This document shows, in pieces, positions 57,439-64,000 of a DNA stretch of 64,000 nt (position 1 is the first letter of the stretch; each line of letters opens with the position of its first letter). Location of the stretch: NCBI GenBank assembly GCA_019925095.2, contig CM034392.1, positions 20,130,387-20,194,386 on the forward strand, read 5' to 3'. Source of the DNA: Dendrolimus kikuchii (lineage: Eukaryota > Arthropoda > Insecta > Lepidoptera > Lasiocampidae). The translations under genes and the position numbers were made by a program. The notes beneath the pieces were generated by a model. The model was not told the DNA's origin. It did no database searches and was given only the letters and a program-made list of their open reading frames with translations.

Positions 57439-58047
57439 TATAACTAAGTAAAGTTTTTTTAGTATATTACTTTATGTCTCAATTTAATAACTATGCAAAC
57501 GCCATAGCATAAGCAGGCGTTACACAAAGAACATAAGTATAATAAAGATTTATCTGAAATATTCAAAATGCGTACTGCGCAGAATGTAAATTACCTTAGC
57601 AGGGCTGAAACTAATGAATGAATGGATACGATCGCCCGTGATATCCCTCGGCAGTCGTTTGGGTTCCGTAATGGGTAGCTATAACGAAATCTTATCACGT
57701 AATAGACAGAAAGTAAACATTTATGTACGTAAACAGTAATAATATATATGTCTATATACTATTTTATACCCTTCTGCCATTATTTATCTGTAATTTATTT
57801 TACCATCCGTACATTATTGATCTTTGATACATAATATTTTGTTTACGAGCGTATATGTGTATGATCTAATCATTCATTAAGTATTTGAAAACTAAGCTAT
57901 ACAAAATGGGGATATACAAATAGATAGATATATTCAATTCTCAATCGTAGGCAACGCTTGTATCCCACAGCGTTACAAACGCCTAAGGGGGACAGTAATC
58001 ACTGATCTACTCCAGCTCTGTCAGGAGCCTTAAGAACAGACGAGCGT
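57439..58047. other. Unassigned AT-rich DNA
   Basis: No supported feature. Confidence 0.45.
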
Positions 58048-58182
58048 GCATGACAAGAGTTATGAATGCCAAAGAAGCAAGTGAGGTGTGTAAGAATAAG
58101 CCTAAATGGCGCTCTGTTGTTCGTGCCTACCCCTCCCCCCCCCCCCCCCACAAGGGAACTGGCGTGAAGTTATGTATGTATG
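58048..58182 (+). mobile_element. (TATG)n-tailed short repeat, copy 6, with a C15 run
   Basis: The full repeat from GACAAGAGTTATGAATGCC to TATGTATGTATG, with CCCCGC replaced by a run of 15 C at 58135-58149. Confidence 0.75.
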
Positions 58183-58258
58183 TGTACTCCAGCTATTTAA
58201 GAAATGTAGAGTAGGAAAATGTATAAGAATGTAGAAAATTCTAATAATATTATAATAT

Positions 58259-58442
58259 ATGGCCTGTGTGGTTGAGCGGGCTTAATCTTAGTCGGCTGAA
58301 CTCGCTGGGACGCAGAGGCAGAGGTTCGATTACTGGCATGGTAAAGTTTGAAAATAAATTTTCTCTTATTTACTATGGTCTGAGTGTCTGGGATCGGCCC
58401 TAGTGTAATCCGTTGTATATTACCTATATCACAAACATAACT
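58259..58442 (+). mobile_element. tRNA-derived SINE, copy 2
   Basis: GTGTGGTTGAGCGGGCTTAA (A-box region), GGTTCGATTAC (B box with one change, 58323-58333), ACTATGGTCTGAGTGTCTGG body and a TATATTACCTATATCAC end, parallel to 48352-48537. Confidence 0.75.
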
Positions 58443-59696
58443 TGCTAACTTTGCGGATACATAATGTGTGTGTCTGCTGACTGTTATTATTATAAGACAT
58501 GAAATAGTAATTAATACAATTACAATTAAAGAATACTTCCTATTTTTAAAATCTGTAAATAAATAGAACATCAAAAATGAAGAATATGAAATGGGGGGCG
58601 GGGGGTGTAAAAGCGGCCGGGTTTTAGAGAGTCTAGTTTAGTTGACACGTGTCTATATATAAAGTTACGTTTTCTTTTGATGTTTATTTTATTCGCAATA
58701 CGAATCTACGAAAGTAGCTATTTTAACCCTGATCTGTATTCTTCTGGAGACAGAAGTATTGATTAAAGAAAACTGAATATGACCACAGATAAACTAAATA
58801 CTGATTTCGATCATTTACACATTATACTTTACCGACACTGTTGGTTTTCAATTACTGTTCCGATTAGATTACATATTAGGATGCATAAATACGTTCCTTT
58901 TCCAACCCCTGTTCGTTCGTTTCGTTGTAATAGCACCACCATAAGCCGACAACGCTCTATTTTCTTTTGTTTCTCTGTTATATTTCCAACCCACATTAAG
59001 TCAAGAGATAAGGTAGTAGTAATCAGAGTTTACAAGAGTTAGGCTTGAGTCTCTCAGGAGTCGGTTGCGAAGAATTGCTCCACGTAAAGTTCTTATCAAG
59101 CAAACATGACTGACGGTTGGATTTGTACTAGGAAGTTGCAAACTTATAAAACTTTACGCTTGTATGCGCTCCGGAAAAGGTTTACTGATAAACTACTACC
59201 GCGTTCGGAACTCGTACTAACTTTTGAACAATTTACATAAAATTGCTACTAGTTTGGATCTAGCGCATATCGTATTTATATTGATTGGGGAGTATTTCTG
59301 ACGTGTTTAAAACTATCTTTGGCAGCTATTTTGTGTGCGCAGTACTTAAACTTTATATTCATATCTTTTGAACTGTGTACGATATTTTTTTTTATTCGCC
59401 GTTCTCCTCCGTCATATGCCAAGACAGAGATTTTCTTTTTACTAGATTACTTTGTTATTTGTTTATGTTTATTTTGTTTATACACACAACTCTTATAATA
59501 TCTATTACATGTTATTCCTTACTAGCACCACCTTGTTCATTCATATATATACAATCTATATATATTTTCGGTTATACATATCTATTACTATTTATATTCT
59601 ATTTATTAATACATTCTTATTTGCTATTGTTTAGGGTTACATTTATTTATCATCTATATAACTTACCGCTAATTATACATATAACTCATTATATGT
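58443..59696. other. Unassigned; G-rich patch and T/A-rich low-complexity region
   Basis: A G-rich run lies at 58591-58612. The pyrimidine-rich stretch 59375-59700 gives a 121 aa hydrophobic frame that is a composition artefact. Confidence 0.45.
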
Positions 59697-60060
59697 TCAA
59701 AGCGTTACTTCTTGAACCGTTTCGTCTGACCAGTTTCTGACCACTTGTGTCGCGAATTGCATTAACCCCTCCAGCAGCTTCTTACCTAATCGTTCATGTA
59801 TGTTCTCCATTTTTATATCCACTCGCAGGGCGTTTTCTGCATTGTACCGCTCCGCGGCAAAGAGGGGGCACTCAAATACTACACGTAAAGCGGTATCTGG
59901 CACTCCAGGTTCACAGACACACGATGGGTCCTCCTTCAATTTGAAGCTATTCAAATATTCAGAAAACCTCCGTGGCCTGTTGATATTTGGGTCGTCAGGC
60001 TCGTTATTTTGACTCTCATGATTACTCTGTTCACACATACTGGATACAATACTTATTGAA
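59697..60060 (-). pseudogene. Non-LTR retrotransposon C terminus (RNase H-side tail)
   Basis: The minus frame encodes RRFSEYLNSFKLKEDPSCVC, EPGVPDTALRVVFECPLFAA, ERYNAENALRVDIK and NIHERLGKKLLEGLMQFAT. The pattern F--YL--FKL-ED-SC-C---PD---HVVFECPLF--ER is the end of many LINE polyproteins of the R1/Loa/jockey group, including the zinc-binding-like cysteines. The residues before that do not match the family. It is 5'-truncated. Confidence 0.7.
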
Positions 60061-60119
60061 ATATAACATACACGTAAAATTATATTAAAATTTCTCTTTT
60101 TAACCTTTAGCATGCACAC

Positions 60120-60859
60120 TATCAGTGCACGCCCATTCCGAAAGGATGCTCCACTTGACAGTTTCCTAACCTAATATGGATATAGTTTCAATTATCACTT
60201 GCTAACGGTGAAGGTAAGCATCGTGATGAAACCTGCACATCCCATCTGCCATGGAGAAGCATAGCGTTCTATATACTGTCCGTTCCCTCTATAAATGGGA
60301 GATCTGGGCCCAGCTATGGCACATTTATTAGATGTTATTATTATTTATTTGTTATTATTACTTTAGTTATTATTGTTTTATTCACATTGAAATCCTCTTG
60401 AGTTGTTTTGAAACTTATTCAAGACGAACTTTCAAACAGACTGACAATCGAAAATTATAAAAATGTTAATAAGTCAATTTATTATATATAATGGTATGAT
60501 ATATATAGTGAAATAATATGTTAAACAACTTATTTGACACGCAATAAATAAAGCCTTAAGGCACCTGCATCTTGTTCCAATGTACATGCACCATATTTTT
60601 TTTTTTTTAATTATATGTGTGCAGTTCACGCGCAATAGATGTGAAACTTCAGAAAATATACTCACAGATAATTCTTCTGTAACTTTTATTAATATAAATA
60701 TAATTCCTTTAGCCTACATCTGTCAACATATTACAATTCTAAATAAACTTCTTAAGTATCACTTTCAATTTTTCACTACTTTAGTGTAAAAAATATTATC
60801 ATCAGTTTTATTTCGGTCCAAATTAGACCTATGTTTAATCAACGGTCTTATTGACTCTC
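60120..60859. other. Unassigned AT-rich DNA
   Basis: No supported feature; a T run lies at 60597-60608. Confidence 0.4.
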
Positions 60860-61345
60860 TAATCTGTGCTACACAATGTTAAACTCGTATCTCATTCTCT
60901 GGCAGGCTTAGTTTTATAGATTTATATATTTGTCTCTTTTTAGTGTCGCTTTTTTGTTTTATTGACTTTCAAATCACAACTATTTTAAAGAAGTTTTATT
61001 TAAAAAAAGTGTGTGTGTGTGTGCAGTAGAAGTGAAACAAAGTGTGAAAAATGGTGGGAAGAATTATTAATTTTGTGTCGTCAAATTTCATATATTATAT
61101 CGTTATAATATATTTAAGCTTAAAAACACGAAATTTAAAGTATTAACGAAAAACTTCAAAACATTTCCAACTCTATCTGTATGAGCATAGTGTTAAATTA
61201 TTAAGTATAATGTATTCTATCTCTTTCTCTCGCCGGTTTAGTCATATAGATTTGTGTTTGTCTCTTTTTAGTGTCACTTTTTCGTTTCATCGAGTTTCAA
61301 ATCACAACGATTCTAAAGAAGTTTCACTTCAAAAACTCATAATGT
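60860..61345 (+). repeat. Repeat family D, two tandem copies
   Basis: A partial copy at about 60860-61000 (CTTAGTTTTATAGATTTATA, TCAAATCACAACTATTTTAA) is followed by a fuller copy at 61067-61345 matching 33446-33725. A (GT)n run at 61006-61023 separates them. Confidence 0.6.
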
Positions 61346-61429
61346 GCAATTATTTTTACATTACTATGTGCTAACACGGTGAAGGAAATCATTATGATGA
61401 AACAAGCGCAACGAAATTACCAGTGTCTA

Positions 61430-61905
61430 AAATCTGCCATGTCGCCCTTAACATACCTGGTGGGTTTATAACCTGCTCAGGACGTCAGGAAGAGCGTCAA
61501 ATGACTTCCGGCCGCCAAGGACGCATGGCCGAGGTTGACGGTCCACGGGGACCATTAATCCAATTAATCCATCACACGCACTCAGACCACCAATAACGAG
61601 GCGCGAAGGTGTTTTGCGCGCTTGCCTCTTGCATCAGCAAGAGGCGAGCGCGATACCCGAGGTTGATACCCTAACTAGAGTTGCCGGGGGGAACCAACCA
61701 TCCCGTGGCCCAAGGATTCGCTCACTCACCGAGACAGGGGTGAAACCGCGTCAACCAGGCTGCGTTGTAGGCCACAGCCGTTTCCCATGGCCCTGACATA
61801 TAACGTCGAGAGAGTCCCACACTACCCCACTGTCATATCCCCGAGCAGTAGAGTGCCCGCAAAGAGATTCCCGTCGTCAAAACAAGGGTATACCGTCTGC
61901 TCTCC
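61430..61905. other. GC-rich island with a 16 bp hairpin
   Basis: This block contrasts sharply with its AT-rich surroundings and contains the hairpin CGCGCTTGCCTCTTGC (61617-61632), loop ATCA, and its complement with one mismatch (61637-61652). No recognisable frame (the 60 aa plus frame has no known motif). It may be the 5' or 3' untranslated part of a GC-rich transposon, or a conserved element. Confidence 0.5.
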
Positions 61906-62275
61906 CAAAATAGGGAGCTCTATTCGCACAAATTAAGTTATGCTATAATATATCAGTCTATCCCTAAATTGATTGGGCAGTTCAATATTATGTTAGGCCT
62001 CACCTTTTAAATATAACCTAAACAAGGTCCCATTTAGGAGTGTTGGTTTTGGTGATGTAATGTAAATAGATTGGCTAGTGCCAGTTAACACCCCACTGCG
62101 AATAGAGACATCGGAGTATATAGATACATTACATATCATGCTCTATTTATTACACAATATACATACTAGATACACAATATACAGCAGATAGTTCTCTTGA
62201 GTTGTTACCAGAAAATTGGAAACTTATAATTTCGTCGCCATTATATTATTATCAATAAATTTCATAATGTCTGAC
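61906..62275. other. Unassigned AT-rich DNA
   Basis: No supported feature. Confidence 0.4.
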
Positions 62276-62431
62276 TTACATTTGCATTAGTTAACTTGCA
62301 AAACTGTGGAGTTAAATCTTTATCGCCTTTTATACAGAAATCTTTCTCTAAAGTAATAAATTGTCGCTTAAATATATTTATGTTCAAACCATAATAAGCA
62401 CTTTTTCACAAGTTAACTAATGCAAATGTAA
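62276..62431. mobile_element. MITE with perfect 23 bp terminal inverted repeats
   Basis: Positions 62276-62298 (TTACATTTGCATTAGTTAAC and three more bases) are exactly complementary to 62409-62431. The 156 bp unit is AT-rich and non-coding. No target duplication is evident. Confidence 0.7.
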
Positions 62432-62479
62432 ATCTGGATTTACTACAAGTCTCACGCGAAGGAAGTGGCGGGCACATCT

Positions 62480-62712
62480 CGTTAATCTCTCTCTTTTCTT
62501 TCACCTTCTTTAAATTATTTGGAGCCAGCACAATGTCTCTTTTCCTCCCATACTCCTCTATTCTGGCACACGTGCTCTGTCACACCACAAATCATCATGT
62601 CATCCTACACAAAATCCATCTGTTTTTTTTTGTCTACCTTAACATTTTCATCCGTCAATCTTCCAGTCACGTGAATTTCATCCCTCCTCATTATATTAAT
62701 GGACATGAAATT
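62480..62712 (-). pseudogene. RTE-like LINE 3' end, third copy
   Basis: On minus, ATAATGAGGAGGGATGAAAT, GTGGTGTGACAGAGCACGTG, GAATAGAGGAGTATGGGAGG and the end GGTGAAAGAAAAGAGAGAGA correspond to 13037-13265. Stops and indels disrupt the frame. Confidence 0.75.
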
Positions 62713-62815
62713 TTAAAGTATAGGCAAGTATACCTACATAGATAGATAGATCGATAGATAATCTTAGCTGTACACCATAGCAAATACAAACAGAAGTAGA
62801 AAAAGATAAAAGATC

Positions 62816-62880
62816 AACGGGCGGCCTTATCGCTAAGAACCAATCTCTTCCAGGCAACCTTTGGCAGGGATTGATAGATT
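62816..62880 (-). mobile_element. LINE 3' UTR fragment
   Basis: GGCGGCCTTATCGCTAAGAA and CTTCCAGGCAACCTTTGGC match the UTR at 19500-19550. Confidence 0.5.
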
Positions 62881-64000
62881 TTTAATACATAATCCCTATT
62901 AATATTATAAATGCGAAAGTAACTCTGTCTGTCTGTCTGTCTGTTCCGTTTTCACGTAAAAACTACTGGACCGATTTGGCTGAAACTCAGTATATATATA
63001 TTTTCGATGCCGAGAATGAACATAGGATACTTTTTATTCCGGAAAATGGGATAGTTTCCGGGATAAAAGTATATTTGTCTCTCTGTTTGTTATCCTTTTA
63101 TGGAAAGACTATTAGACCGATTTGGCTGATAGTCGGTACATATGTAATTTGAATACCGAGGGTGGCCAAGGGATACTTTTTATCCCGGATACTGGGATAG
63201 ATTTTGGGATAGATTTATGTAAAGTTTATCCCGGAAACTAGGATAGGTTTTTTATTTGTGCTTTGCCATTTTCGTCATTTTGTTTATTTTGGTCGTTTTG
63301 GTAGTTTTGTTTGGCAGTTTTGGTAGTTTTGCTATTTTCGGTAGTTTATGCTGGTAGTTTCGGTTGTTTTGGTAGTTTTGATAGTTGCGGTAGTTGTGGT
63401 AGTTTTGTTAGTTGTGGTGGTTTTGGTAGTTGTGGTAGTTTTGATTGGTAGATTTGGTAATTGTGGTAGTTTCGGTTGTTTTGGTAGTTGTAGTAGTTTT
63501 GGTAGTTGTGGTAATTTTGGTAGCTGTAGTAGTTGTGGTAGTTTTGTTTTATAGATTTGGTAGTTTCGGTAGATTTGGTAGTTGTGGTAGTTTTGGTAGT
63601 TGTGGTAGTTTTGGTAGTTGTGGTAGTTTTGTTAGTTGTGGTGGTTTTGGTAGTTGTGGTAGTTTTGTTAGTTGTGGTGGTTTTGGTAGTTGTGGTAGTT
63701 TTGATTAGTGGATTTGGTAATTGTGGTAGTTTAGGTAGTTGTGGTAGTTTAGGTAGTTGTGGTAGTTTTGATTGGTAGATATGGTAGTTTCGGCAGTTTT
63801 AGTACGTTTGGTAGTTTTGGTCGTTTGTGTAGTTTACACAATATTTAGTTATATAAATAAAACTAGAACGGGTTGAAATAGGGCATTAAAATTTGTATGG
63901 GGGACCAATCATTTATCAAGTTTATAGATATAAAAATTCATAATCTTTAAAAAAATGCGACTTTCACTCAATCTGTCTGTCTGAATACCGAAAATGGACA
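62881..64000 (+). mobile_element. Minisatellite-bearing element, copy 2 (runs off the window)
   Basis: It begins near TATTAATATTATAAATGCGA, then (CTGT)n and ACTACTGGACCGATTTGGCT, a second GATTTGGCTGATAGTCGG, several TATCCCGGA...GGGATAG units and GCCATTTTCGTCATTTTG. The array follows, then TAGAACGGG, GGGGGACCAATCATTTATC and ATGCGACTTTCACTC. The last motif resembles the element's own head, so a tandem copy may follow beyond the window. Confidence 0.75.
63245..63835 (+). repeat. Minisatellite, 9/18 bp units (TTTTGGTAG and TTGTGGTAG)
   Basis: About 580 bases of alternating TTTTGGTAG and TTGTGGTAG with occasional variants (TTTCGGTAG, GATTGGTAGA). The Val/Gly-rich frames in it are artefacts. Confidence 0.9.

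Noticed and set aside
59375..59740. 121-residue hydrophobic frame
   Set aside because: It is low-complexity T/A-rich sequence overlapping a LINE end on the other strand, giving a composition-driven frame.
63348..63778. Val/Gly-rich frames of 68-87 residues
   Set aside because: They are produced entirely by the TTTTGGTAG minisatellite.

Overview
The window looks like AT-rich intergenic or intronic DNA from an insect, most probably a moth or butterfly. The evidence is the repeat content: a BEL/Pao retrotransposon, RTE-like and jockey/CR1-like non-LTR retrotransposon ends, a tRNA-derived SINE, GTTT/GTCT-rich short repeats of the kind seen in lepidopteran genomes, and a short insect-type TTAGG motif. 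I found no host protein-coding exon, no intact tRNA or rRNA gene, no CRISPR array and no bacterial operon. Nearly every coding signal belongs to a mobile element, and family assignments made from memory are marked as such.

Layout. At 0.9-4.8 kb lies a complete Foldback-type element. Its two arms are inverted arrays of 160-163 bp units, its outer ends look identical, and it has a clean 9 bp target duplication (TCCTATGTC). At 5.55-7.01 kb a second inverted-repeat element has 255-262 bp arms and carries a SINE beside its right arm. From 7 to 22 kb there are MITEs, a SINE family, an RTE reverse transcriptase whose FADD box reads FAGD, two 5'-truncated RTE-like ends and other LINE tails. At 23.18-30.18 kb is a near-complete BEL/Pao element on the minus strand. 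Its Gag and Pol frames are both open and lie in the same phase, separated only by one TGA codon in the context CAA-TGA-CTA. Its two LTR-like ends share only about 104 bp. From 31 to 64 kb the pattern is repeats nested in repeats: more SINEs, LINE 3' ends, a hAT-like MITE, palindromic MITEs, a tRNA-derived SINE, and two copies of one element in which the same internal position has grown into two different minisatellites (43.7-44.0 kb and 63.2-63.8 kb).

How the parts relate. The abundant 320 bp SINE ends in the same 3' tail as the jockey/CR1-like LINE copies at 35.7-36.4 and 45.8-45.9 kb, as expected if the SINE borrows that LINE's reverse transcriptase. The RTE copies are all 5'-truncated and share one 3' end. 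The strongest candidates for something new are the gag-UGA-pol arrangement of the BEL element, the Foldback element with its near-perfect arms, and the minisatellite-seeding element.
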